Below are positions 16,266 through 25,337 of a stretch of 40,615 nt of DNA, piece after piece. The notes below the pieces were generated by a model. That model made no database searches. It saw nothing but the letters and a program-made list of their open reading frames with translations, and had not been told where the DNA came from. The stretch comes from a virus. The translations under genes and the position numbers were made by a program. Location of the stretch: positions 1 through 40,615 of the IMG/VR virus record IMGVR_UViG_3300006802_000201, one strand, 5' to 3'. Positions within the stretch are counted from its first letter, which is position 1. The number at the start of each line of letters is the position of its first letter.

Positions 16266-17341
16266 TGGCCGATCAAACAGTCCGCCAAGAGAGCATCTCT
16301 CTTCTTCCTGAGTATCAGGAACGGTTTCTAAAAGACCTTCTTGCCAACATCTACAGCGTGGACCCAACCACCGGGCAGCCGTCAGGCATTGCCGCGGTCT
16401 CGCCTCTTTACGGCAAGCCTGTGACGGACGCGCAGGGAAACCCCCTCTACGAGCTCAATGCTGACGGTAGCCCGCGCCTCGACATCCGTGGGCAGCCGAT
16501 CCAGAAGGTCGAGGGCGGCGTTCCGCGGCCCGAGATCATGCCGTTCACGCCGTCTCAGGAACGCGCGGCAAGGATGGCTACGGAGGGCATCGGTGCTTAC
16601 GCCCCCTACCTGCAGTCTGGAACCCAGACCATGCAGCAGGGTGTCGCTGCGCTGGGCGGGACCACGGGTGCCTACGACCCGCAGTCCTACAAGAACTACT
16701 ACGACCCCTTCGTCGAGCAGGTTATCGGCTCGGCTGAGCGCGACATCATGCGGCAGGCTGACATCGAGCGTGACCGCCTCGGCGCTCAGGCTGTGCAGTC
16801 GGGGGCCTTTGGTGGCTCTCGTCAGGCGGTTGGCGAGCAGGAGTTGCAGCGCAACACGGCCGACCAGATGGCGCGCACTGGCGCACAGCTTCGCTCCGCC
16901 GCCTACACTGGCGCACAACAGCAGGCGCAAAGCGTGTTCGAGAACCAGATGCAGCGCGGTCAGAACGCCGCCTCGATCTTCCAGAACTTGGGCACCGCCC
17001 AAGCGGCACTGGGCGAAGCCGCTCAGGGCCTTGGGCAGCGGGACGTCAACGCGCTGTTCAACATGGGCGCACTCGAGCAGGGGCAGCGCCAGTCGGAGTA
17101 CGATGTGCAGCGGGCCGGGGCCATCGAGTCGGCCTACGAACCGTTCCAGCGCTTCTCCTTCATGTCCGACATCTTCCGTGGCGTTCCGTCGTCGGCGTCA
17201 ACGCTGGCTGTCACCAGCGCCCCGACGCCCAGCCCGGTGTCCTCGATCCTCGGAACTGGGATGTCGCTCGGTGCATATGGGCAAAAGTATGGCGGCGGCC
17301 AAGGGATTCTCGGTTCTCTCCTGAACCCAAGCGGAGCTTAA
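16265..17341 (+). CDS. Internal virion / DNA-ejection-type protein
   Basis: This 358-aa protein starts in TAATG. It is mostly helical and Gln/Ala-rich (VQSGAFGGSRQAVGEQELQR, AQLRSAAYTGAQQQAQSVFE, LFNMGALEQGQRQSEYDVQR). The stretch YYDPFVEQVIGSAERDIMRQ, then QSGAFGGSRQA, is a signature I associate with a conserved virion protein preceding the largest virion gene in marine podovirus-like phages. The C-terminus (MSLGAYGQKYGGGQGILGSL) is hydrophobic and Gly-rich. A role in the ejectosome with its neighbours is the best inference. Confidence 0.75.
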   Translation: MADQTVRQESISLLPEYQERFLKDLLANIYSVDPTTGQPSGIAAVSPLYGKPVTDAQGNPLYELNADGSPRLDIRGQPIQKVEGGVPRPEIMPFTPSQERAARMATEGIGAYAPYLQSGTQTMQQGVAALGGTTGAYDPQSYKNYYDPFVEQVIGSAERDIMRQADIERDRLGAQAVQSGAFGGSRQAVGEQELQRNTADQMARTGAQLRSAAYTGAQQQAQSVFENQMQRGQNAASIFQNLGTAQAALGEAAQGLGQRDVNALFNMGALEQGQRQSEYDVQRAGAIESAYEPFQRFSFMSDIFRGVPSSASTLAVTSAPTPSPVSSILGTGMSLGAYGQKYGGGQGILGSLLNPSGA

Positions 17342-17342
17342 C

Positions 17343-18728
17343 ATGTCAGGTGTCTACAACCGCAAGCTCTTCCGTCAAAGCGGCGCTCGCGACGAACTCC
17401 GCAAGCTTGGTGGCATCATGTCCAGCTCCGAGGAGCTGATGCGCGAAGCCCTGATGACCGGGATGCGGGCTCCGGGGCCCGCGGACCTTGGGCCTATGCC
17501 CATGCAGCAGCCCGCAATGGGGATGCCTGCTCCGCCTGTTATGCAGCCGCAGCAGCCGATGATGCAAATGCAGCAACCCATGCCGATGGACATGGGGATG
17601 CAGCAGCCGATGATGCAGCAGCCGATGGACATGGGGATGCAGCAACCCATGGATTCGGGGTTTGGGATGCAGCCGTCGCAGCCGATGATGCAGCAGATGC
17701 CGATCCAGCCGCCGATTGCTGAGCCTGTCTACATGCCGCCGCAGATGCCGCAATCTTTGCAGATGCCGCAGGCGCAGCCCCCGGGGTTTTTCCTCGGCGG
17801 CCTGATCAACCTCGCCCCGACGATGGGTTCCGCAGAGGCCTCTGAAGACCCGGCCTCTCCTCCCGCTCCGGCAGCCCGGCCGAACCCTGCTCGCGCCATA
17901 GGCATCGGGCCTTCGACCGTTCGCTCCGGTCAGCCCGTCGATATCGGGGCTACCGCAGGCACCGTCGTTCTTCCGCCAAAAGTGAAAGCAATTGGCGTGG
18001 ACGCGTTTGTGGAACGGATTGGAGCGAAACTTGATACGGCCTCCCCGGAGGAAGTGGGCGACGACCTCGTGAGAACTGCAGTCGAAGAACCCACGGGTGA
18101 CCTGCAGTTCGATCTTGCCAAGACCCTAGAAGAGATGACCGGAGACCTGTCGGCCTACGAGAAAGACATCGACACCCTGAACCGCGGCATCATCGGTGCG
18201 GCGATTGCGGCCGGAACCTCCGCACGTGCTACGGAGAATATCGCCAAGGGTATGTTGGTCGGTATGGAAAGCGTTAAGGCGACAGAAGAGCGCCGGGCAG
18301 CCGATGCTCAGGCCTTGCAGCTCAAGGCTCTGGAAGTTCGCGCTGCAGAGCAGGCTGCCAGAGAAGCTGAGATCAAGGCCGGGGAGAAAGCTAAGACCGA
18401 GGCCGAAGCTAAGCTGGCAGAGGATGTTCGAAGCGCGTATTCGAGAGCGCGGGATTCTATCATTGAGTCCGGCATCAACAACGTCGGCAAGCTCCCGGAA
18501 GGCATGACCCTGACGCAGTACGCCGAGTCGTTTGGTCGTTCTCAGGCTGAAGCCACGTATGGCAAGGAGGCCGTTGACGCCATCCTCGGGACACCCGCGG
18601 CCCCGGCATCCGGCACTCCCACGTTGGAGCAGTACATGGCGGCGGTGAGGCAGCACCCGAACAACAAGGGACGGACGCTTACCGACGAGCAACTTACGGA
18701 GAGTTATAACCGTAAATACAAGGGCTAA
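17343..18728 (+). CDS. Virion protein with Met/Gln/Pro-rich low-complexity region
   Basis: This 461-aa protein starts at ATG 17343 two bases after the previous stop. Residues 1-45 are basic and helical (YNRKLFRQSGARDELRKLGG). Residues about 48-140 are almost only Met, Gln and Pro (PMMQMQQPMPMDMGMQQP), strongly disordered. Then comes FFLGGLINLAPTMGSAEA and a structured region (TVVLPPKVKAIGVDAFVER). Residues 230-390 are a long charged helical, coiled-coil-like segment (RAAEQAAREAEIKAGEKAKT). The position between two ejection-type proteins suggests an internal virion protein. The low-complexity region is unusual. Confidence 0.7.
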   Translation: MSGVYNRKLFRQSGARDELRKLGGIMSSSEELMREALMTGMRAPGPADLGPMPMQQPAMGMPAPPVMQPQQPMMQMQQPMPMDMGMQQPMMQQPMDMGMQQPMDSGFGMQPSQPMMQQMPIQPPIAEPVYMPPQMPQSLQMPQAQPPGFFLGGLINLAPTMGSAEASEDPASPPAPAARPNPARAIGIGPSTVRSGQPVDIGATAGTVVLPPKVKAIGVDAFVERIGAKLDTASPEEVGDDLVRTAVEEPTGDLQFDLAKTLEEMTGDLSAYEKDIDTLNRGIIGAAIAAGTSARATENIAKGMLVGMESVKATEERRAADAQALQLKALEVRAAEQAAREAEIKAGEKAKTEAEAKLAEDVRSAYSRARDSIIESGINNVGKLPEGMTLTQYAESFGRSQAEATYGKEAVDAILGTPAAPASGTPTLEQYMAAVRQHPNNKGRTLTDEQLTESYNRKYKG

Positions 18729-18731
18729 TTG

Positions 18732-21700
18732 ATGGCTGACTTCTTCGATCCGTTTGATGCCCCGTCAACTCCTGCGGCTGACTTCTTCGATCCCTTCAGC
18801 GCCCCCGGCACATCTCTGCAAACCCCCGAGGCGGGCGCGGATAGCAGCGAGCAGTTCTACGACGACACCGCCCTTGGCGAGATCGGGGAAGGTATTGTCT
18901 CCGATGCTATCGGCATTGGTGAAGGTGTGCTTGGCCTCGGGGCCATGGCCGTCGACGTTGTTGCTGACACCAACTACGGGGATCAAGTCACGCAGAGGGC
19001 AGAAGCTTTGCGCGACGCCCTCGGCGTTGACCCGGAAGGCTTCCTCGGCAAGGGTGCCGAGATCGTTACCCAGTTCGTGGTCCCCGGCCTCGGTGCCGCC
19101 GCTAAGGTGAACAGCCTAGCCAAGGCCGCTCGCGCTGCCAAGGCCGCCAAGGCTGGACCGTGGGCCAAGGCTCCCGGACCTATGACCAAGGCCGAGCGGT
19201 TCTCTCTGGCTGCCAAAGAGCTTGCCGCCGCAGGGGCTGTTGACGCGGTGGTGTCGACAGACAACACCACCACCCTTGGCGACTGGGTCGAAGCCGGACC
19301 TACGCAGACAGAGGACTTGATCGGCCTGAACGGCCGCGAGAAAGCATTGGCCCGACTGGGCAACCGCCTCAAGATGGGCGTCGAATCCACGGCCCTTGGT
19401 GGTCTGGTCCAAGGCGCGCTGGTCGGCGGCGGTCGGACCTTGGGCCAAACCCGGGTGGCCAAGAACATTGCCGGAGCCGCGAACCGCAAGATCGACGAGG
19501 TCGGGCAGAGCATCGACAACCTGTTGATTCGCAGGATGACTGCCGTCCCCGGCAGCGCGGACGAGCTGGGCGGATTTAAGAAGGGGTTGGCCGACGCCAT
19601 CGCCTTCTCTCAGTACCGTGGGTTTCTTCCAGAGCAGGTTGCAACGCGCCGCCTTCTCATGGAGGGGAAGGTGCAGTCGCAGATCAAGCGCGCCGACCGA
19701 CTCCTGAACAGCCTCGAGACCGAGATCGACAGCGCCATCAAGGCTTTCCCCACAGGGCCGGGCGGGAACCTCGACCGCGTCGGCATCATGAACCGGATCG
19801 AGTCGTATCTGACCGAGACGGACCGCGCCGTTAAAGCGCGCGTCCTCAAGGAGCTCCCAAAGAACGTCCGACAGAATGCGATCCGCATGCGGAAGCATGT
19901 CGACGAGCTGTCAGAAGGTGTCCTCAACAGCAACTTCTTGAAACAGAACAACTTCGTCACGCGTGACGGGCAGAACCTGAACGACCTCATCGAGCAGAAC
20001 CTCAACAGCTACCTGCGCCGTCGGTACCGGGTCTTCGAGGACGCGAAGTACACGCCCACGCAGGATTCGATCAAGGTTGCCAACGACTTCTTCCGCTCCA
20101 ACCGGAAGGCTGTCGAGCGCGAGCTGACAACGCTCGCTCGTAACGACCCCTTTGGAGAGGCCGTCACGGACGACTTCCTGATCCGGAATGGTTTGAACCG
20201 CGTCGGGACAGGGCCCGACATGCGTATCGAGCTGGGGGCAAAGGTCACCGATGAAACGGTGGACCGTGCCCGCGAAGCCTTCCTGAACCGCTACAGCATT
20301 AGGAACCGCGAGAAGCTGTCTGGCGGGCGGGTTGCCCGTGACCGCCTCGAGACAGGGCTGTTCATGACTCGCGAGGCCGTGCCAAAGCCGCTGCGGCAGT
20401 TGCTTGGCGAGGTGGATGACCCGAGGGAAGCGTACCTCGGCACCATCGCAGACCTCGCGCAGTTCAACGCTGTCGACGACTACTTCGGCTCGGTTGCAAA
20501 ACTTGCCGAAGGAAACTCCGGACTTGGCAAGCTCTTCGTAAACGGGAACAACCTTACTCCTGACCAAGCCAAGGCGCTCAAGGACCGTGGGTATGTCAAG
20601 CTCGGCGGCGAAGACGGGCAGAGCAGCATGGTCGGCGCTGTCGGGAAAGTCCCCGACGAGATCGACAAGATGGTTGGCCGAGCAGGATGGGGCAGCCTCG
20701 ATGGCTATTTTGTCCCTGCCCCGATCTATAAAAACCTTACGAATCAGGTACTTGCAGAGGACAGCTTTGGTGCCGCGATCACCAACGCCACCGTCGGCAC
20801 CTTCCTGAAAGCCAAGGGCATCTCGCAGTACAGCAAGACCGTCTTGTCCCCGATCACGCAGGTCAGGAACTTCACCACCGCAGTGGCCTTCGCCACTGCG
20901 AACGGGAACATCCCTGTCATCGGCCGGGGCGGGAGCCTGCTTGACTCCGCGCAAGCCATCTTCGCGAACATCAGAAACAAAGGGTCTGACAAAGTATTCG
21001 ACGACATCCTCGACGCCCAGCGGCGCGGGGTGATCGGGACCAACGCAGAGCTCCGCGAAATCCAAGACCAACTCAACAAGGGGCTTGGTCTCACGGCCCG
21101 CGAACCTCGGAACTTTGCAGAGGCTGTGGCGGGCAGGACCGGGGTGGTTGGCGAGAAGATTGTCAGCGGTGTCGGGAAGGTGACGAAGCCCTTTGAGATT
21201 CTGTATCAAGCCTCGGACGACTTCTGGAAGTACTTCAATTACAACGCCGAGCAGGCGCAACTTCGCCACGCTCTGCGTGGTGCGGACGACGCGGCCAAGA
21301 TCAAGTACCTCACGCGGAACGGCACCGATGTTACCCCTGAGATGGCCGAGGCCATCCGCAAGGGCGACGTCGACATCGACGATCTGATCAAGGATCGCGC
21401 TGCACAGATCGTTCGGGACACCGTCCCGAACTACAGCAAGGGCGCGTCAGAGCTGGTCCAGCTCGGCCGTAAGCTCCCGGTTGGTAACTTCATCACCTTC
21501 CCGGCGGAGATGTTCCGCACAAGCTTCAACATTGTGAAGCAGGGCTTGGACGACATGGCCTCGGAGATTCCGGCGGTTCAGGCCCGGGGGCAGCAGAGGC
21601 TTCTCAGCTTCGGCTTCACGACGGCCGTCGTACCTGCGGCCATTGCCGAAACAGCTCACCAGCTTTCTGGCGTGTCTCGCGAGGAGATGGACGCCTACCA

Positions 21701-22937
21701 GCGTTCCTTCGCCGCGCCTTGGGAGAAGGGCTCTATCCTTGTCCCGGTCGAGCGGACCGAGGACGGGAAGATCAGGTACATCAACCTGAGCACCTCGAAC
21801 CCCTATGACATTGTTTCTCGCTTCGCGAACCGTGCTATCAGCGAGGCGGAGAACGCGGCGGCAGAGGGCAAGGACCCGGGTCAGGCTTTGACCAGTGTCA
21901 TGGTCGGCACCCTCACGGAACTCTTCGCCCCGTTCCTCTCGGAAGCCATGCTGACAGAAGCGCTTGTCGACATCAGTCTTCGCGGCGGCCGGACCAGCAC
22001 CGGGGCGGAAATCTACAACCCGCAGGACAGCTTTGGCGACAAGGGTTCCAAGATGTTCTTGCACGTCATGGAGACCATGCTCCCGAACCTCGTCCCGATC
22101 AACGTGTCCGGCGGCGAGATCGAGCCCAGCCGTTTTGCCCGAGGTGTCATCGGCAGCCTGTCCCCGGACCTTGTTGACCCGAAGGACAAGCTCGGCCGCG
22201 AGCGCGAACTGACGACCGAAATCTTCCGGCAGTTCACTGGGATCACCCCGATGGAGTTCGATCCGAAGAAGGGGTTGGAGTTCAACGCTTTCCGGATGCA
22301 GCAAGCGCAGACGGATGCCAAGCGGATGTTCAACCGCGTGACCGACGATGCCAACGCCACCCCCGAAACCTTCCTGAATGCCTACGTCGAGGCCAATCAG
22401 GCGAAGCTTCGGGTGGATCGCGCGTATTACCGGATGATCAAGGACCTCCAAACGATGGGCCTTCCCGAGGACGAAATCCGGCAGATTCTCAAGAAGAACA
22501 ACATCGGTGGATTCGGCGCGTTGATGCGGGGCATGTTCGAGCCCTTCACCATAAGCGAGCGCAACTACCAAGAGATGCAGGACGCGGGAACCATCGACCG
22601 CTTCCCGCAGTCTGAAATCCTCGACCTTCGGAACAGCCTTCTCGAAGTTCCCTTGGAGAGTGTGCCGGACATCGAAGCGCCTAGCGTCGAGGCCCCTGCG
22701 ACAGAAGCACCTAGCTTCTTCGACCCGTTCGAAGCGCCGAGTGGCGGAGGCAGCGGCAGTCGCTCAACACAAGGGGCGGCACCGCCGCCCCCCGCCTTCG
22801 GTTCAGTGCCAGCACCCTCGGCACCACAAATGCCGACGGCACCGGCGAATAGAGCCTCCTTGTCTCCGAGCCTTCTCGGAGGGGACCTCGCGTCGCAGAT
22901 GGCGAATATGGAAATTGCACAGCGCCTCGGGGGTTAG
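18732..22937 (+). CDS. Large internal virion / ejection-type protein (1401 aa)
   Basis: The ATG at 18732 is preferred over in-frame TTG 18729; AAGGG lies just upstream. The product begins MADFFDPFDAPSTPAADFFD, and the FFDPF-x-AP motif occurs twice at the N-terminus and once near the C-terminus (APSFFDPFEAPSG, about residue 1335). Between them is a large helical protein with hydrophobic, Gly/Ala-rich segments (GEGIVSDAIGIGEGVLGLGA, GAAAKVNSLAKAARAAKAAK) and VTKPFEILYQASDDFWKYFN, GNFITFPAEMFRTSFNIVKQ, motifs I associate with the giant virion protein of marine podovirus-like phages. It probably forms the trans-envelope conduit. No lysozyme or transglycosylase motif was seen. It ends on a TAG overlapping the convergent gene's stop. 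Confidence 0.75.
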   Translation: MADFFDPFDAPSTPAADFFDPFSAPGTSLQTPEAGADSSEQFYDDTALGEIGEGIVSDAIGIGEGVLGLGAMAVDVVADTNYGDQVTQRAEALRDALGVDPEGFLGKGAEIVTQFVVPGLGAAAKVNSLAKAARAAKAAKAGPWAKAPGPMTKAERFSLAAKELAAAGAVDAVVSTDNTTTLGDWVEAGPTQTEDLIGLNGREKALARLGNRLKMGVESTALGGLVQGALVGGGRTLGQTRVAKNIAGAANRKIDEVGQSIDNLLIRRMTAVPGSADELGGFKKGLADAIAFSQYRGFLPEQVATRRLLMEGKVQSQIKRADRLLNSLETEIDSAIKAFPTGPGGNLDRVGIMNRIESYLTETDRAVKARVLKELPKNVRQNAIRMRKHVDELSEGVLNSNFLKQNNFVTRDGQNLNDLIEQNLNSYLRRRYRVFEDAKYTPTQDSIKVANDFFRSNRKAVERELTTLARNDPFGEAVTDDFLIRNGLNRVGTGPDMRIELGAKVTDETVDRAREAFLNRYSIRNREKLSGGRVARDRLETGLFMTREAVPKPLRQLLGEVDDPREAYLGTIADLAQFNAVDDYFGSVAKLAEGNSGLGKLFVNGNNLTPDQAKALKDRGYVKLGGEDGQSSMVGAVGKVPDEIDKMVGRAGWGSLDGYFVPAPIYKNLTNQVLAEDSFGAAITNATVGTFLKAKGISQYSKTVLSPITQVRNFTTAVAFATANGNIPVIGRGGSLLDSAQAIFANIRNKGSDKVFDDILDAQRRGVIGTNAELREIQDQLNKGLGLTAREPRNFAEAVAGRTGVVGEKIVSGVGKVTKPFEILYQASDDFWKYFNYNAEQAQLRHALRGADDAAKIKYLTRNGTDVTPEMAEAIRKGDVDIDDLIKDRAAQIVRDTVPNYSKGASELVQLGRKLPVGNFITFPAEMFRTSFNIVKQGLDDMASEIPAVQARGQQRLLSFGFTTAVVPAAIAETAHQLSGVSREEMDAYQRSFAAPWEKGSILVPVERTEDGKIRYINLSTSNPYDIVSRFANRAISEAENAAAEGKDPGQALTSVMVGTLTELFAPFLSEAMLTEALVDISLRGGRTSTGAEIYNPQDSFGDKGSKMFLHVMETMLPNLVPINVSGGEIEPSRFARGVIGSLSPDLVDPKDKLGRERELTTEIFRQFTGITPMEFDPKKGLEFNAFRMQQAQTDAKRMFNRVTDDANATPETFLNAYVEANQAKLRVDRAYYRMIKDLQTMGLPEDEIRQILKKNNIGGFGALMRGMFEPFTISERNYQEMQDAGTIDRFPQSEILDLRNSLLEVPLESVPDIEAPSVEAPATEAPSFFDPFEAPSGGGSGSRSTQGAAPPPPAFGSVPAPSAPQMPTAPANRASLSPSLLGGDLASQMANMEIAQRLGG

Positions 22938-23146
22938 AACTCAAACTTCGGGTTGACCTCGACGGTCAACCCGTGGGCCCCGAACAGCTGAACCAGCTCG
23001 TCGACGTCTTGAAAGACCTCTTCAAAGGCGTCTGCGCTGTAGGCGTCGGCGAGGTTGAGGGCATGCGCCACCACCCTCGTAAACGCTTCGATCTGCAAGG
23101 GGTCCATGTCCTTGAACCCCACGCTCTTAACCTCTTGTCCGTTCAT
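22934..23146 (-). CDS. Small acidic protein, last gene of replication operon
   Basis: This 70-aa protein starts in ATGA with the polymerase stop. It is acidic and helical (DPLQIEAFTRVVAHALNLAD, ADAFEEVFQDVDELVQLFGA) with a beta tail (LTVEVNPKFEF). The tail codons form half of the convergent hairpin, so RNA structure and coding constraint overlap. It could be a polymerase accessory or regulatory protein; family unknown. Confidence 0.75.
   Translation of the reverse strand: MNGQEVKSVGFKDMDPLQIEAFTRVVAHALNLADAYSADAFEEVFQDVDELVQLFGAHGLTVEVNPKFEF
22949..22973. terminator. 10-bp perfect hairpin at the convergent junction
   Basis: CGGGTTGACC (22949-22958) and GGTCAACCCG (22964-22973) form a perfect 10-bp stem with loop TCGAC, 12 nt past the late-operon stop and inside the 3' end of the leftward gene. 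No long U tract follows on either strand. It is well placed to end or stabilise both converging transcripts. Confidence 0.55.
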
Positions 23147-25053
23147 CCAACCTCACCCCAATTGTTGCCAAGCTCTTGGTCCACCTTGCTGGGAACCTTG
23201 AGGGACAGCCCTTCTTCCATGATCTTGGTGATGCGGGCTGCCTGCTCGTCGGACTCCACGTTGAAGCACAGTTCGTCATGCACCGTGAGGAGCGGGACCA
23301 GTCCCTCCTCGTAGCATTCTGCCATGGCGAGCTTGTTCTGATCGGCAGCGGAGCCTTGGATCACACGGTTCAAGGCTTTGTAGGTGAACGCCCGTCTCAG
23401 GCGACCCATCCCACCGTACTCGCGCTGCGCGTCGTCGTACTTCATGGGTTTATTGTACCCGAAGGTCGCGGGTTCCCAAAGATCAAAGCGGCACAAGCGG
23501 CCAAGAATGGTGCGGATGCGCCCCTCTCTTTCGGCCCTTGTCGAGGCAAGGGTGGCCAGCTTCTTCACGAACGGCACCTTCTCTTGGTACTCGCCCATGA
23601 GCGCCTTGGCCTGCGCGTCAGACAGCCCGAGCTGGTTGGCCAGCTTGCCCACGCCCATGCCGTACATGATGCCAAGGTTGATGGTCTTGGCCGCCTTCCG
23701 GCTGATGCCTGCCATGTCTGCCACCATCTGGTGCAGGTCGGCATCCCCGCGCTGGTACTCCTCGACGATGGACTTGACCAGCGGATCGCGCTCCGTGTCG
23801 GGGTGGCTGGCCGCGAAGTGTACCAAGAGCCGCGGTTCTTGGGACGAGTAGTCGAACGATCCCCACTTGCACCCATCTTCCGGGACAAAAAGTCCCCGGA
23901 TTACCTTCTTGATGTAGGGGTCCCGGGCCGGGATTTGCTGGAGGTTCGGGTTCGAAGAAGAGAAGCGCCCGGTCACCGTGCCGCCATCGTCGGAGCGGAG
24001 CTGGTGCATCTCGCAGTGGATGCGGCCGTTCTTCTGGTAGCGCAAGATCGAGTCAATGAACGTGCTGTCCGCTTTGTCCATCTCGCGCAGTGTGACGAGG
24101 GCCTTGGCCACCGGATGCTCCATGGCCTGCAGGAATTGCTTGGTGAAAGACGGCGCTCCGGCCTCGGTCCTTGGATACTCCAGCCCGAGAGCGTCGAACA
24201 TCTTCTGCACCGAGGCGGCCGACCACGGATCGACCTTGACCCCGGACTCCCTGCCGATCCAGTCGGACATCTCGTTGGCCCGCTTGCGAAGCTCCCTCTT
24301 CGCCTGCTCCGCCTTGTCCAGATCGACCTTGACCCCGCGCATCCGCATCTCGATCACGGCGGGCAGGACCCTGTGCTCGAGCGTCAGGACGGACATCAGG
24401 CTTTGCTCCTCGAGCATGGGCTTGAGGCGCTCCCAGAGCTTGAGTGTCAGCACGGCGTCGGCCTCGGCGTAGACGCCCACGTAGCGGGCGGGCAGCTTCC
24501 ACATCTCCGACTTGGGGTCGATGCCCCACTCTGCCGCCGCCTGCCGCAGGACCTTCTCGTCCTTCCGCATGCCGAGGTAGTCCTTGCCCAAGAGGTCGAG
24601 GCGGTAGGACATGCGGTTTTCGTCCAAGAGCGGGGCGGACAGCATGGTGTCAATGATTGGGCCTTGAATATTAACACCCTCGGCCATGAGCCAGCCCGTA
24701 TCGTAGCTGGCGTTGTGCATGACCTTCGTCATGTGGGGCGTGGCCAGTTGCTTCTGCAGCCAGCGCAGCGTCAGCTTCTTGTCGAGGTTCGGCCCGTTGG
24801 CGTGGGCGATGGGGAAGTAGCCAGAGAAGTCCCCAGCCGCGACGGCGATGCCGATGATCTCGCCGTTCTTGGTTGCCCAGCCGGGTCCCATCTCCGTCAG
24901 TTGCGGGTCCCTCGTCTCGAGGTCGATGGCCATCAGCGTGTGGCGCGTCAGGTCAGGGAACTCAGAGGGCATGAACCACTCGACGTCCGGGTTGGACAGG
25001 TCCATCTTCAGCAGGAAGTCGTCCGTGCTGACGTCGAAGCGATCCTTGGTCAT
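23143..25053 (-). CDS. polA: Family A DNA polymerase with 3'-5' exonuclease
   Basis: ATG 25053 is chosen (ATGA with the upstream stop; AGGGGA 9 nt before); in-frame ATG 25062 adds three residues. The 636-aa protein has a DEDDy exonuclease: MAIDLET (Asp44, Glu46), MHNASYD (about 114-118), Tyr195 and Asp199 of YAEADAV. The palm/fingers follow: motif A FDYSSQEPR (Asp401), motif B RKAAKTINLGIMYG, motif C LLTVHDELCF (His592-Asp593-Glu594). There is no 5'-3' exonuclease domain, as usual for phage enzymes. The residue equivalent to E. coli Phe762 is leucine (Leu460), a variant reported in slower-replicating, often temperate phages. It copies the phage genome with the adjacent helicase, primase and SSB. 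Confidence 0.95.
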   Translation of the reverse strand: MTKDRFDVSTDDFLLKMDLSNPDVEWFMPSEFPDLTRHTLMAIDLETRDPQLTEMGPGWATKNGEIIGIAVAAGDFSGYFPIAHANGPNLDKKLTLRWLQKQLATPHMTKVMHNASYDTGWLMAEGVNIQGPIIDTMLSAPLLDENRMSYRLDLLGKDYLGMRKDEKVLRQAAAEWGIDPKSEMWKLPARYVGVYAEADAVLTLKLWERLKPMLEEQSLMSVLTLEHRVLPAVIEMRMRGVKVDLDKAEQAKRELRKRANEMSDWIGRESGVKVDPWSAASVQKMFDALGLEYPRTEAGAPSFTKQFLQAMEHPVAKALVTLREMDKADSTFIDSILRYQKNGRIHCEMHQLRSDDGGTVTGRFSSSNPNLQQIPARDPYIKKVIRGLFVPEDGCKWGSFDYSSQEPRLLVHFAASHPDTERDPLVKSIVEEYQRGDADLHQMVADMAGISRKAAKTINLGIMYGMGVGKLANQLGLSDAQAKALMGEYQEKVPFVKKLATLASTRAEREGRIRTILGRLCRFDLWEPATFGYNKPMKYDDAQREYGGMGRLRRAFTYKALNRVIQGSAADQNKLAMAECYEEGLVPLLTVHDELCFNVESDEQAARITKIMEEGLSLKVPSKVDQELGNNWGEVG

Positions 25054-25337
25054 TCCGCGCATTCCCCTGCGATGGCAGCGTATGCCGCCGCATCAACATA
25101 GTTGTCCTCGTGGTACCCGGCCATCGACCGAGCGGCCTTGAGCATGGTCATCATCCACGCCACATCCTCCGCCTCGACCTTAACAAGACTGTTGTTGCGC
25201 TGGGTCAGGTAGACCTGCCAGAGATCAGCGATGTTCGTCAGATTGTCTTTGACGGGGCCGTAGGAGTCCTGCCGCTCCCCGCCCGTCACCTCGGCGGCGC
25301 GCTTCAGGATTTGGATTCGCTTCGGATCAGAGGACAT
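25050..25337 (-). CDS. DUF6378-like small phage protein
   Basis: ATG 25337 lies in the tail of the helicase gene (11-bp overlap) and the stop overlaps the polymerase start. The 95-aa protein has the pattern QDSYGPVKDNLTNIADLWQV, then VAWMMTMLKAARSMAG and DNYVDAAAYAAIAGEC, which matches my memory of DUF6378, a family widespread in phage replication neighbourhoods. The conserved His/Asp spacing suggests an all-helical, possibly nucleotide-related fold (MazG-like), but no activity is established. Confidence 0.75.
   Translation of the reverse strand: MSSDPKRIQILKRAAEVTGGERQDSYGPVKDNLTNIADLWQVYLTQRNNSLVKVEAEDVAWMMTMLKAARSMAGYHEDNYVDAAAYAAIAGECAE

Noticed and set aside
19911-21269. 452-aa open frame on the minus strand
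   Set aside because: Antisense to the giant virion gene; no recognisable domain or SD.
21447-22571. 374-aa open frame on the minus strand
   Set aside because: Antisense to the giant virion gene; no SD and no domain.
23176-25101. 641-aa open frame on the plus strand
   Set aside because: Antisense to the DNA polymerase gene, His/Arg/Leu-rich without domains; produced by GC-rich codon use on the other strand.
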